The position numbers and the translations under genes were made by a program. From JALOPX01 sp041309605 (GTDB lineage: Bacteria; Krumholzibacteriota; Krumholzibacteriia; Krumholzibacteriales; Krumholzibacteriaceae), in the NCBI GenBank assembly GCA_041309605.1, contig JBFYZH010000115.1:19388-83387 (forward strand): 64,000 nucleotides of DNA, in the 5' to 3' direction. Shown in pieces: positions 44,017 to 52,877 of the stretch (the stretch's first letter is position 1; each line of letters opens with the position of its first letter). The notes under the pieces are model-generated. The model had not been told where the DNA came from and did not search any database. It saw nothing but the letters and a program-made list of their open reading frames with translations.

Positions 44017-44271
44017 ATGGCACATAAAAAAGGTGTCGGCAGTTCTAAAAACGGGCGCGACAGTCATTCTCAGCGGCTGGGCGCGAAGCGAACCTCCGGC
44101 CAGAACGTCCTGGCGGGAACGATACTTGTACGCCAGCGCGGAACGAAGATACACCCGGGCACCAACGTCGCCAGGGGCGGCGACGACACGCTCTTTGCCC
44201 TCGTCGACGGAAAGGTGCAGTTCGAACGTTTCGGAAGAACCAAGAAAAAGGTGAGTGTTTACGGCGAATAA
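44017..44271 (+). CDS. rpmA: Ribosomal protein L27
   Basis: 84 residues beginning MAHKKGVGSSKNGRDS and continuing RLGAKRTSGQNVLAGTI, RQRGTKIHPGTNV. No N-terminal extension to be trimmed, unlike Firmicutes. The N-terminal arm reaches the peptidyl transferase centre. Confidence 0.98.
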   Translation: MAHKKGVGSSKNGRDSHSQRLGAKRTSGQNVLAGTILVRQRGTKIHPGTNVARGGDDTLFALVDGKVQFERFGRTKKKVSVYGE

Positions 44272-44302
44272 AAGCCGTAATTGAAATATTGAAAGCAAGT
44301 TG

Positions 44303-44342
44303 GAGCCCGGCGGAACGAAAGTTCCCTCCGGGCTCTTCTCTT
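44303..44342 (+). terminator. Terminator of rplU-rpmA
   Basis: A GC-rich stem (GAGCCCGG..GGAAC with complement, GAAA loop, 44303-44335) is followed by TTCTCTTTT. One bulge is present near the middle. Confidence 0.7.
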
Positions 44343-44396
44343 TTCCGGCAGGCGCATGTATAATGGGCAGCGGCCGGTTTGCCGTGAATACGAAAA

Positions 44397-44558
44397 TCTC
44401 GTCGCGAGTTGCACGGGGAGATGTGGCGGGGAGATGCAAGTCTGACCTGCGCTGCGCGGCGTGGCGGTGTACTGCGGGGAAGTCACAAGTCTCGTCGCGA
44501 GTTCCGCAGCGTGGCGCGTAGCGCCGCGCGAGGACTGTCCGAGCAGGAGACTTGTGAC
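44397..44558. repeat. Palindromic extragenic repeat element (REP/MITE-like)
   Basis: Between the terminator and the MBL gene lies a GC-rich, highly structured block. TCTCGTCGCGAGTT occurs at 44397-44410 and 44490-44503. The outer bases GTCACAAGTCTC (44482-44493) and GAGACTTGTGAC (44547-44558) are perfect inverted repeats enclosing GTGGCGCGTAGCGCCGCGC-type stems. Together it looks like a 77-base foldable element with a partial second copy before it. No coding potential. The rest of the 44272-44640 gap shows nothing else but a lone TATAAT at 44359. Confidence 0.55.
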
Positions 44559-44640
44559 GCCCCCGCCCTTTTTCACGAGGACTGGTTGAGCTGTATGCAT
44601 TTGTTTTGCCGGCTGCATGGATTCTGCAGGGGGTGATGAA

Positions 44641-45297
44641 ATGAAACTGAAATATCTCGGTCACTCCGCCTTCTCGATCATTCTCGGGGACGGCAGGAGG
44701 ATACTCTTCGATCCCTACGAACCGGGAGCCTACGATGGGGCTGTCGGATTCGCCGCGATAAAAGGCGTATTCGACCTTGTCATCGTAAGTCACTCCCATC
44801 CCGACCACAGGTGGGAAAAGGCGGTCGCAGGCGCCGCAGACGTTGTCGACAGGGCCGGAGAATACGAATTCGGCGGTATCAGGGTGACGTCGCTGGCCAC
44901 ATTTCACGATGAATCGGAAGGCCGCGAGAGGGGAATCAATCTCGTCTCGATTGTCGAAACCGAGGGTGTGAAGGTGGCTCATCTTGGAGATATTGGTCAC
45001 ATGATAACGATCGACGAGATGCCGGCTCTCGCCGGCGTGGACGTCGTGATGATCCCCGTGGGGGGGCATTTCACGATAGATGCGAAAACCGCCTCGGATA
45101 TTATCGGCGAGATCAGACCGAAAATTGCGGTGCCGATGCATTTCAAGACGGCCAAACTGGGATTTCCAATAGCGACGGTGGACAAGTTCGTCGAATTGAT
45201 GGATAATGTCGAAACGGCCGACCGGAGCGAGCTGGACATTTCGGCGTCCAGCCTCCCGGTGTCGCCGAAAGTCGTCGTGCTGAAGCCGGCGATGTAG
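44641..45297 (+). CDS. MBL-fold metal-dependent hydrolase (UPF0173 type)
   Basis: 218 residues from the ATG at 44641 with GGGGGTG before it. The metallo-beta-lactamase signature is VSHSHPDHRW near residue 47, with GHSAFSI at the start and further His/Asp ligands (HLGDIGHM, MHFKT). UPF0173/YtkL-like proteins are cytosolic hydrolases without a known substrate. Confidence 0.82.
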   Translation: MKLKYLGHSAFSIILGDGRRILFDPYEPGAYDGAVGFAAIKGVFDLVIVSHSHPDHRWEKAVAGAADVVDRAGEYEFGGIRVTSLATFHDESEGRERGINLVSIVETEGVKVAHLGDIGHMITIDEMPALAGVDVVMIPVGGHFTIDAKTASDIIGEIRPKIAVPMHFKTAKLGFPIATVDKFVELMDNVETADRSELDISASSLPVSPKVVVLKPAM

Positions 45298-45313
45298 CCT
45301 TAAGAAGAGAGGA

Positions 45314-46162
45314 ATGAAAGTGAGAGAGGTCAAAGCTGCAAGGATAACCGAAGAGGTGGCGCGGCTGTGCATGGAGGCCAATTTCGAGCTCGAGGACGAT
45401 ATACAGAAGGCGCTCGAAAAGGCTTATGCCGGGGAGGAGTCCGAGGCGGGCCGGGAAGTCCTGCGCCAGATACTCGAAAATTCGGGGATTGCCCGCTCGG
45501 AGAAGATGCCGATCTGCCAGGACACCGGGTTGGCCGTGATCTTCGTCGAACTGGGTCAGGAAGTCCACATAACGGGCGGCGGATTCGAGGACGCCGTCAA
45601 CCAGGGCGTCCGCAAGGGTTATACGGACGGGTACCTGAGAAAATCGAGCCTTGCCGACCCGGTCAGGGGCGGCAACACCGGCGACAACACGCCCGCGGTG
45701 ATCCATCTGACGCTGGTTCCGGGTGACGCTCTGAAGCTCTGGGTGGTTCCCAAGGGGGGCGGAAGCGAGAACATGAGCAGGGTGGCGATGATGAAGCCGG
45801 CGGACGGAGTCGAAGGGATAAAGAAGTTCGTCGTAGACAACATCAGGGCCGCGGGTGGAAACCCGTGCCCGCCTATAATCATCGGCATCGGGATAGGCGG
45901 GACCTTCGAACGATGCGCCTTTCTCGCGAAGAAGGCACTGCTGCGGGAGATCGGGAGCGCGCATGGCGACCCGTTCTACGCGGCGCTCGAGAAGGAGATA
46001 CTCGGTCTGGTGAACGATACCGGAGTGGGGCCGATGGGACTCGGTGGAAGAACGACCGCACTCGCCGTTCACATCGAGGCGGCGCCGAGGCACATTGCCT
46101 CCTTCCCCGTGGCGATGAACGTGAACTGTCACGCCGCCAGGCACAAATATATCGAGCTGTAG
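45314..46162 (+). CDS. Fumarate hydratase class I, alpha subunit
   Basis: 282 residues. The 4Fe-4S-binding cysteines lie in MPICQDTG (near residue 67), and in further conserved regions with NPCPPIIIGIGIGGTFERC (Cys near 197) and VNCHAARH at the end. The subunit makes the N-terminal half of iron-sulfur fumarase/L(+)-tartrate dehydratase. It converts fumarate to malate in the TCA cycle. The partner beta subunit follows 33 bases later. Fumarase and tartrate dehydratase cannot be told apart by eye. Confidence 0.88.
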   Translation: MKVREVKAARITEEVARLCMEANFELEDDIQKALEKAYAGEESEAGREVLRQILENSGIARSEKMPICQDTGLAVIFVELGQEVHITGGGFEDAVNQGVRKGYTDGYLRKSSLADPVRGGNTGDNTPAVIHLTLVPGDALKLWVVPKGGGSENMSRVAMMKPADGVEGIKKFVVDNIRAAGGNPCPPIIIGIGIGGTFERCAFLAKKALLREIGSAHGDPFYAALEKEILGLVNDTGVGPMGLGGRTTALAVHIEAAPRHIASFPVAMNVNCHAARHKYIEL

Positions 46163-46195
46163 TCCACAACGGATCCAGACGGAGGCAGGTTCAAG

Positions 46196-46747
46196 ATGGC
46201 CGAATATTCGCTTACCACTCCCCTGAAGGACGGGGATATCATGAAACTGAAGGCGGGAGACAAGGTCTCCCTCTCGGGAACGGTCTACACCGCGAGGGAC
46301 GCCGCTCACAAGAGGCTTGTCGATCTTCTCGACGAAGGCAAAAAGCTTCCGATCCCCATCGAGGGGCAGGTGATCTATTATGTCGGGCCGTCCCCGACCC
46401 CGCCGGGCAGGGCGATCGGCTCGGCCGGGCCGACGACGAGTTACAGGATGGACCCGTACGCGCCGAGACTTCTCGAAAACGGCCTGAAAGGTATGATCGG
46501 CAAGGGCGCAAGGAACGAAGCGGTTGTCGAGGCGATGAAGAAAAACACGGCGGTTTATTTCGCCGCGACAGGGGGTGCCGCCGCCCTCATATCGCGAAGC
46601 ATCACCGCCGCGGAAGTGGTCGCCTACGACGATCTCGGCGCGGAGGCGATAAGAAAACTCACGGTGAAGGATTTCCCGCTGATAGTCGCGCAGGACTGCC
46701 ACGGGGCCAATGTATACGAAGAGGGACAGAAGAAGTACCGGCGGTAG
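46196..46747 (+). CDS. Fumarate hydratase class I, beta subunit
   Basis: 183 residues with the swivel-domain motifs GTVYTARDAAHKR, VIYYVGPSPTPPGRAIGSAGPTTSYRMD and the closing VKDFPLIVAQDCHGANVYEE. It completes the active site of the iron-sulfur enzyme with the upstream alpha subunit. GGAGG sits 12 bases before the ATG. Confidence 0.9.
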   Translation: MAEYSLTTPLKDGDIMKLKAGDKVSLSGTVYTARDAAHKRLVDLLDEGKKLPIPIEGQVIYYVGPSPTPPGRAIGSAGPTTSYRMDPYAPRLLENGLKGMIGKGARNEAVVEAMKKNTAVYFAATGGAAALISRSITAAEVVAYDDLGAEAIRKLTVKDFPLIVAQDCHGANVYEEGQKKYRR

Positions 46748-46870
46748 AACGGTCCGCGGGGTATAATTCAAGGGGCGCCGGTCTGCATTTCCGCCCGGAA
46801 TCTTCCGGTTCCCGCCATCCCGACGGCGGGGGCGGCCTCGGCGTTTCACATCCTCATATGGAGGTGTCGT

Positions 46871-47593
46871 TTGCCTTCCACGAAAGTGCTCGCCGTCATA
46901 CCGGCCCGTTTCGGCTCGAAGCGTTTCCCCGGCAAGCCCCTCGCCCCGATAGGCGGCGTTCCGATGATCCTGCGCGTCCTGCGGCGTGTCCGGGCGGTCA
47001 GGGGTGTCGACAGGGTCGTCGTGGCGACCGACGACGAACGGATCGCGGATGTCGTTTTCGGTGACGGCGGTGAAGCGATGATGACGTCGAAGACTCATCG
47101 CTCGGGCACCTCGCGCGTGGCCGAAGTGGCCGCGAAATACAGGTACGGGCTGGTACTGAACGTGCAGGGGGATGAGCCTCTTCTGCCGGTCGGCGGCGTC
47201 GAGCGACTTCTCAAGGTCATGGCCGCCGAGAAGCGCAGCGTGATGGGGACCCTGGCGACCAGGGTCGACGATCCGGAAATGGCCGCCCGGGCCGACGTCG
47301 TCAAGGTCGCCTGCGCCCGGGACGGCACGGCCCTCTACTTCTCCCGATGCGCGCTGCCGCACGGCCCCGGATCGTTTCTTCAGCACATAGGCGTGTATGT
47401 ATACAGGCGCTCCTTCCTGCTGGGCTACGGCTCGCTAAGGCGCGGCCCACTGGAGAAAAGGGAGGATCTCGAACAGCTCAGGGCCCTCGAAAACGGATTC
47501 GGTATAAGGGTGGTCGAGTGCAGGGGAAAAAGTCTCGGCGTGGACCGGCCGGACGACATAAAAAGAGTTGAAAACCGGATTGAAAGCGGTTAA
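46871..47593 (+). CDS. kdsB: 3-deoxy-manno-octulosonate cytidylyltransferase (CMP-Kdo synthetase)
   Basis: 240 residues from TTG with GGAGG seven bases upstream. It shows VIPARFGSKRFPGKPLAPIGG, VVATDDERI, SGTSRVAEVA, LNVQGDEPLLP, EKREDLEQLRALENG, all KdsB signatures. It activates Kdo as CMP-Kdo for lipid A attachment. It implies LPS production. Confidence 0.95.
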   Translation: MPSTKVLAVIPARFGSKRFPGKPLAPIGGVPMILRVLRRVRAVRGVDRVVVATDDERIADVVFGDGGEAMMTSKTHRSGTSRVAEVAAKYRYGLVLNVQGDEPLLPVGGVERLLKVMAAEKRSVMGTLATRVDDPEMAARADVVKVACARDGTALYFSRCALPHGPGSFLQHIGVYVYRRSFLLGYGSLRRGPLEKREDLEQLRALENGFGIRVVECRGKSLGVDRPDDIKRVENRIESG

Positions 47594-47659
47594 GGTGGGT
47601 CGGGTGGTTTTTCGGTCGCGTCGACACTTGTTTCACCGGATACGTGGGCAGAGGGCAGA

Positions 47660-49312
47660 TTGGGCGAGAAGACGAAATATATCTTTGTAACCGGCGGTGT
47701 GGTCTCTTCTCTCGGAAAAGGAATCGCCGCTTCCTCCCTCGGTCTTCTTCTCAAGCAGCGCGGCCTCAAGGTGGTCCTCCAGAAATTCGATCCCTATCTC
47801 AACGTCGATCCCGGGACGATGAGTCCATTCCAGCACGGAGAGGTCTTCGTCACCGACGACGGCGCCGAGACCGATCTCGATCTCGGGCACTACGAGCGTT
47901 TCATCGACCGCAATCTCAGCAGGAGATCGAACGTCACCACGGGCCAGGTCTACGAGGCGATAATAAACAGGGAAAGGGCCGGAGGTTACCTTGGAAGGAC
48001 CGTCCAGGTGGTCCCCCACGTCACCGACGAGATCAAGAGCCGGATACTTGCCGCGGCGCAGAACGGAAACGGTGTGGACGTCGTGATAACAGAGGTCGGC
48101 GGCACCACCGGGGACATCGAGGGTCTGCCCTTTCTGGAGGCGATCCGCCAGCTCAGGATGGATCTCGGCAGGGAAAACGTCCTCTACATACACCTTACGC
48201 TGGTTCCTTATATCAAGGCGGCCCATGAGATCAAGACCAAACCGACGCAGCACAGCGTGAAGGGTCTCAGGGAGATCGGTATTCAGCCCCACATACTTCT
48301 CTGTCGTTCGGAGGGTCCCCTCGCCAGAGAGATCCGCGACAAGATAGCCCTTTTCTGCAACGTCGAGGAACAGGACGTCATCGAGGCGCTCGACGCCAGG
48401 TCGATCTACCAGGTGCCCATTCAGTTCCACAGGCAGGGACTCGACGACAGCGTCGTCGAAAAGCTCGGTCTCCAGTGCCCGCAGCCCGACCTTGCCGAGT
48501 GGGAAAAAATGGTGGAAAAGATATTCACGATGAAAGAGGACGTGGACATCGCGGTCTGCGGGAAATATATCCAGATAGTCGACGCGTACAAAAGCATCAT
48601 AGAGTCGTTCACCCACGCGGGGGTGGCGAACGACGTTCGCGTCAACATCAGGTGGGTTGACGCCGAGAACATAGAGAAGGACGGGCCGCAGGCGCACCTG
48701 AGCGGAGTACACGGTGTGCTCGTTCCCGGGGGTTTCGGGGACAGGGGAATCGAGGGAAAGATCGGGGCCGTGCGGTATGCAAGGGAGAACGGCATCCCCT
48801 TCCTCGGTATCTGCCTGGGGCTGCAGTGCGCCGTGATAGAATTCGCGAGGAACGTCTGCGGGATCGAAGCGGGCAGCAGCGAATTCGATCCCGACTGTAC
48901 AAATCCCGTGATCGACCTGATGCTGGAACAGAGAAGCCGTTCGAAGATGGGCGGCACGATGAGGCTGGGAGCCTATCCGTGTCACCTCAGGGAAGGTTCT
49001 CTGGCCGAAAAACTCTACGGCGAGCGGGAGATCAGCGAGAGGCACAGGCACCGCTGGGAGGTCAACAACGGGTATCGCGCGGTGCTGGAGGAAAACGGGC
49101 TCTCGATCTCGGGCCTTTCGCCCGACGGAGATCTCGTCGAAATGGTCGAATTGCCGGAACATCCATATTTTATCGCCGCCCAGTTCCATCCCGAACTGAA
49201 ATCACGTCCCATGCGCTCTCACCCGCTCTTCAGGGGGCTTGTATCCGCCGCTAAAAGGTTGATGAGAGGCGAGCATTGCGGGGAAGGTGCCACCGCTCGC
49301 GGCAAGACCTGA
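47660..49312 (+). CDS. pyrG: CTP synthase
   Basis: 550 residues from a TTG. Synthetase domain: VTGGVVSSLGKGIAASSLG, VTDDGAETDLDLGHYERF, TEVGGTTGDIEG. Glutaminase domain: LVPGGFGDRGIEGK, FLGICLGLQCAVIEFARN (nucleophile Cys) and AQFHPELKSRP. It makes CTP from UTP and glutamine, which directly supplies KdsB next door. Confidence 0.97.
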   Translation: MGEKTKYIFVTGGVVSSLGKGIAASSLGLLLKQRGLKVVLQKFDPYLNVDPGTMSPFQHGEVFVTDDGAETDLDLGHYERFIDRNLSRRSNVTTGQVYEAIINRERAGGYLGRTVQVVPHVTDEIKSRILAAAQNGNGVDVVITEVGGTTGDIEGLPFLEAIRQLRMDLGRENVLYIHLTLVPYIKAAHEIKTKPTQHSVKGLREIGIQPHILLCRSEGPLAREIRDKIALFCNVEEQDVIEALDARSIYQVPIQFHRQGLDDSVVEKLGLQCPQPDLAEWEKMVEKIFTMKEDVDIAVCGKYIQIVDAYKSIIESFTHAGVANDVRVNIRWVDAENIEKDGPQAHLSGVHGVLVPGGFGDRGIEGKIGAVRYARENGIPFLGICLGLQCAVIEFARNVCGIEAGSSEFDPDCTNPVIDLMLEQRSRSKMGGTMRLGAYPCHLREGSLAEKLYGEREISERHRHRWEVNNGYRAVLEENGLSISGLSPDGDLVEMVELPEHPYFIAAQFHPELKSRPMRSHPLFRGLVSAAKRLMRGEHCGEGATARGKT

Positions 49313-49324
49313 TCTGGAGGGTCC

Positions 49325-50155
49325 ATGGAATCCCTTGAAATCGGAGATCGTACCTACGATCCGGGAAAAGGGCCGTTGCTCATAGCGGGGCCCTGCGTCC
49401 TCGAAGACGAGGATGACGCCCTGAGCGTCGCCCGCGAGTGCATGGAAGCCGCCGCCAGGGCCGGATTTTTTTACATTTTCAAATCCAGCTATCTCAAGGA
49501 CAACAGATCCTCGGTCGATTCGTACACCGGGCCGGGGCTGGAGAAGGGCCTTCGCGCGCTAAGCCGGATATCGGACACGCTGAAGGTGCCGGTGCTGACC
49601 GATGTGCATTGCAGGGAGGAGGTCGGTCCGGTCGCCGAGGTCTGCGATGTGATACAGATCCCCGCCTTCCTGGCCAGGCAGACGAGGCTCATTACCGCGG
49701 CGGCATCAACCGGGAAGGTGATCAATCTCAAGAAAGGGCAATTCCTCTCGCCCGAGGAGATGGGACACGCCGTCGAGAAGGCGAGAAGAGGAGGAGCGGG
49801 GGGAGTGATGATCACCGAGAGGGGAACTTTCTTCGGGTACAACAATCTGGTCGTCGATATGACCGCCTTCGAGAGGATGAAGTCTTTCGGTGTTCCCCTT
49901 GTATTCGACGCGACACATTCCCTGCAGCTTCCGGGAGGTCTCGGGGACAGGTCCGGAGGCAGGCCCCAGTATGCGGCCGCGCTCGCGAAGGCGGCCGCGG
50001 CGGCCGGATGTCACGGGCTATTCGTCGAAACCCATTTCGCTCCGCTCAGGTGCAGATGCGATGCCGAGGTGATGCTGCCGATCGATCGGCTGGACGATCT
50101 TCTGGCGCAGACGGGCCGGATATTCGGGATGCGGGAAGAATCCCCCGGCGGTTGA
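49325..50155 (+). CDS. kdsA: 3-deoxy-8-phosphooctulonate synthase
   Basis: 276 residues with LLIAGPCVLEDEDDAL, FKSSYLKDNRSS, IQIPAFLARQT, NLKKGQFLSPEEM, ERGTFFGYNNLVVDM and VFDATHSLQLPGG. It condenses arabinose-5-phosphate with PEP to Kdo-8-phosphate. The stop overlaps the next ATG by one base. Confidence 0.96.
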   Translation: MESLEIGDRTYDPGKGPLLIAGPCVLEDEDDALSVARECMEAAARAGFFYIFKSSYLKDNRSSVDSYTGPGLEKGLRALSRISDTLKVPVLTDVHCREEVGPVAEVCDVIQIPAFLARQTRLITAAASTGKVINLKKGQFLSPEEMGHAVEKARRGGAGGVMITERGTFFGYNNLVVDMTAFERMKSFGVPLVFDATHSLQLPGGLGDRSGGRPQYAAALAKAAAAAGCHGLFVETHFAPLRCRCDAEVMLPIDRLDDLLAQTGRIFGMREESPGG

Positions 50156-51156
50156 TGGCGGGAGATATGAAAAAAACCGATCTGAAGGATATTGTTGCCA
50201 TCGGGCGGGAAGTCATAGCCCTTGAGATCGAGGGCCTTAAGGAACTTGAAAGCTCGATAGGGGAAGATTTCGAGAAGGCGGTGCGCCTGATCCTGGAATG
50301 CAGGGGTAAGGTCGTCGTCTGCGGGATCGGCAAATCCGGGATAGTGGCGAAAAAAATCGCCGCCACTCTCAGCAGCACGGGAACGCCCTCGGTCTTTCTT
50401 CATCCGGTCGAGGCGGCCCACGGAGACATGGGCATGGTGACGCGAGGGGATATATTCCTCGCCGTCAGCAAGAGCGGTGGGGACGGGGATTTTTCCAGCC
50501 TGCTGCCTTACTTCGCCGGTATGGATCTCAGGATGATCGCCATAACGGGAAGCGACGATTCCGACCTTGCCCGTGCGAGCGACGTGGTGTTGAGGATCGA
50601 CGCCAGCAGGGAGGCATGTCCGATGGATATCGTGCCCACGACGAGCACCACGGTCTCGCTGGCACTGGGCGACGCCCTGGCTGTTGCCGTGTTCAGATGC
50701 CGGGACTTCGGCAGGGAGGATTTCGCCAGGCTACACCCGAGCGGTATTCTGGGTAAAAGGCTGTTGCTGACAACCGGAGATCTGATGCACCGCGCCGATG
50801 AGATGCCCCTCGTCGATTCCGGCATATCACTGAGGGAGGCCCTGTTCGAGATCGTCGACAAGAGGCTGGGCTGTACCGGCGTGACGGGCGACGGCGGCAG
50901 GCTTGTCGGAGTGATAACCGACGGGGATCTTAAAAGGATACTGATCAGGGACCCCGGAGCCCTCGATTCGCCGGTGCGCGACCTCATGACGGGGGATCCC
51001 AGGACGACTAAAGCGGATGTTCTCGCCATCGACGCTCTGGAAAGGATGGAGATGAACCAGGGAGGGCCGATCACGCAGCTGTTCGTGGTCGACGAAAAGG
51101 GCCGGCCGGCCGGGATCATCCATATCCATGACATCCTGCGTGCCGGGTTGAAGTGA
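50155..51156 (+). CDS. kdsD: Arabinose-5-phosphate isomerase (KdsD/KpsF)
   Basis: 333 residues: an SIS domain (VVVCGIGKSGIVAKKIAATLSSTG, HGDMGMV, SKSGGDGDF) and two CBS domains in the C-terminal third (LMHRADEMPLV, GVITDGDLKR, MTGDPRTT). It makes arabinose-5-phosphate from ribulose-5-phosphate for KdsA. The ATG overlaps the kdsA stop (TGATG). A second ATG at 50167 is possible. KdsC, the Kdo-8-P phosphatase, is not in the window. The following 360 bases (51157-51516) hold a putative sigma-54 promoter and no gene. Confidence 0.92.
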   Translation: MAGDMKKTDLKDIVAIGREVIALEIEGLKELESSIGEDFEKAVRLILECRGKVVVCGIGKSGIVAKKIAATLSSTGTPSVFLHPVEAAHGDMGMVTRGDIFLAVSKSGGDGDFSSLLPYFAGMDLRMIAITGSDDSDLARASDVVLRIDASREACPMDIVPTTSTTVSLALGDALAVAVFRCRDFGREDFARLHPSGILGKRLLLTTGDLMHRADEMPLVDSGISLREALFEIVDKRLGCTGVTGDGGRLVGVITDGDLKRILIRDPGALDSPVRDLMTGDPRTTKADVLAIDALERMEMNQGGPITQLFVVDEKGRPAGIIHIHDILRAGLK

Positions 51157-51204
51157 CCCGGGCCGTTTCCTCGATTCTAAGCGCCTGTCCGCATTCAAGA
51201 TAAC

Positions 51205-51220
51205 TGGCATATTAATTGCT
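51205..51220 (+). promoter_or_regulatory. Putative sigma-54 promoter (-24/-12)
   Basis: TGGCATATTAATTGCT has the invariant GG and GC spaced by ten bases and matches TGGCA-N6-TTGCT. It lies about 300 bases upstream of lptC, in the first AT-rich intergenic gap after kdsD. A possible sigma-70 -35 (TTGACT at 51220) with a poor -10 (TATTTC) overlaps the end of it. A small hairpin (AAGGAT and complement, 51257-51274) follows. Confidence 0.45.
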
Positions 51221-51516
51221 TGACTATGGTGTTCTCTTGTGTTATTTCTTGTACATAAGGATGCTACGATCCTTGTTTATCAACGCGTTATGAAATCGTC
51301 GGGCCGGCGGCCGGATTCGATGTCGAGGGCAGGGATGACAGGTATCCGGCTGGTTTTCCGGATGGCCGGCGGAAGAATTCCGGGCTATAAGTGGAAAAAA
51401 CGGCTATATTTATTGTAGAGGATTAAACTGCCGGATGGCTCTCCGGTTCAAGAGGAGCAGGTATCATCAGATCGAGCGGCATTAAAAACCGTGACGGCAG
51501 TTGTTCAAGGGGGACA

Positions 51517-52110
51517 GTGAGGCGGAGATTTTCGCTCCTCGTAACGGCTCTTGCCCTGGCGGCGTATCTGTCGACCTCGTGCTCGGATTCACAGCGCGCT
51601 GAACGGTCGCTGGACCGGGGCGAGCTGGCGGACCAGGAATTCACCGATTTCGTCACCATCGAAAGCGATTCCGGGGTCGTTCAGTGGAGGCTGGAATCGC
51701 CCGTGGCGAGAGTCTACAACATCCGGAACCTGCTCGTGACCGACCAGCCGGTGATCAGTTTCTACGATGATAACGGCGTCGTTTCATCGGTCCTGACCGC
51801 GGAAAAGGCCGAGTACAACAAGCTGTCGCACAATCTTACGGCGCTCGGGAACGTGGTCGTGACCTCGATCGAAGGGTACATGCTTGAAACGGAAAGTCTC
51901 ATATGGCTGGACAATCTCGGGCAGATACACAGCGAGGACTTCGTCAAGGTGACAAGAGGCAGGGATATATTGACGGGATTCGGGTTCCAGGGGTACCCCG
52001 AACTGAGGAACATAGATATAAAAAGAAACGTCAAGGCCTATCTCAAGGACGAGGATGGCCTTGTCGGGGAGCAGCTGGACGATGAGGTCAGCAGAGAGGC
52101 CGGAGAGTGA
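51517..52110 (+). CDS. lptC: LptC-like LPS export protein
   Basis: 197 residues from GTG. An N-terminal lipoprotein or anchor segment (FSLLVTALALAAYLSTSCS) and a beta-jellyroll-type repeat region (YNIRNLLVTDQPVISFYDDNG, SSVLTAEKAEYNKLSHNLTALGNVVVTS, GYMLETESLIWLDNLGQIHSEDFVKVTRG) match LptC/OstA-type folds. It would take LPS from LptBFG across the periplasm. A separate lptA is missing here. The C-terminus overlaps lptB by GTGA. Confidence 0.82.
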   Translation: MRRRFSLLVTALALAAYLSTSCSDSQRAERSLDRGELADQEFTDFVTIESDSGVVQWRLESPVARVYNIRNLLVTDQPVISFYDDNGVVSSVLTAEKAEYNKLSHNLTALGNVVVTSIEGYMLETESLIWLDNLGQIHSEDFVKVTRGRDILTGFGFQGYPELRNIDIKRNVKAYLKDEDGLVGEQLDDEVSREAGE

Positions 52111-52859
52111 ACGGGCATCCTGAGAATACCGGTGAAAATTCCGGACTCGGCTGTGTCGGCCTCGTGAAGGTCTACGGAAAAAGACGCGTGGTCAGCGACG
52201 TTTCGATAAACGTCAACCGGGGCGAGATTGTCGGATTGCTCGGTCCGAACGGCGCCGGCAAGACGACCACCTTCTACATGATGGTCGGCATGATAAGGCC
52301 CGATGCCGGACAGGTCAGGCTTGACGGAGACGATGTCACGCGCCTCCCGATGTACAAGCGGGCGAGAAAGGGGCTCGGATACCTTTCGCAGGAAGCCTCC
52401 ATCTTCAGGAGGCTCACGGTCGAGGACAACATGAAGGCGATCCTCGAGACGCTGCCCATTTCGAAAGCGGAGCGCAAGGAACGGCTCGAGATGCTGCTGG
52501 CCGAACTGAACATCGAGCATCTGAGAAAAAACTACGGGTACCAGCTGTCGGGAGGGGAGCGCAGGAGGGTCGAAGTGACCAGATCGCTCGTTACCGATCC
52601 CTCTTTCATGCTCCTCGACGAACCGTTCGCCGGTATCGATCCGATAGCGGTCGCCGATCTGCAGAGCATAGTGACCAAGCTGCGCGAAAGGGGGCTGGGG
52701 ATCCTGATAACGGATCACAACGTCAGGGAGACGTTGTCAATAACCGACAGGGCGTATATCATGTATGAGGGGAGCATCAAACGCTCGGGAACAGCGGACG
52801 ATCTCGCTTCCGATCCCGAAGTCAGGGAGATCTACCTCGGGGAGGCGTTTCGTCTCTAG
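52107..52859 (+). CDS. lptB: LPS export ABC transporter ATP-binding protein
   Basis: 250 residues: GLLGPNGAGKTTTFYMMVG (Walker A), the Q-loop GYLSQEASIFRRLTVEDN, the signature LSGGERRRVEVTRSL and Walker B FMLLDEPFAGIDPIAVAD. The Q-loop and LSGGERRR spelling are LptB-like. The permease genes lptF and lptG are elsewhere. Starts at GTG overlapping lptC. Confidence 0.93.
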   Translation: MNGHPENTGENSGLGCVGLVKVYGKRRVVSDVSINVNRGEIVGLLGPNGAGKTTTFYMMVGMIRPDAGQVRLDGDDVTRLPMYKRARKGLGYLSQEASIFRRLTVEDNMKAILETLPISKAERKERLEMLLAELNIEHLRKNYGYQLSGGERRRVEVTRSLVTDPSFMLLDEPFAGIDPIAVADLQSIVTKLRERGLGILITDHNVRETLSITDRAYIMYEGSIKRSGTADDLASDPEVREIYLGEAFRL

Positions 52860-52877
52860 AAACAGGATGGCTTGATA

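Noticed and set aside
44272..44640. CRISPR-like array in the repetitive gap after rpmA
   Set aside because: Only two incomplete repeats, unequal spacing, strong internal palindromes and no cas genes.
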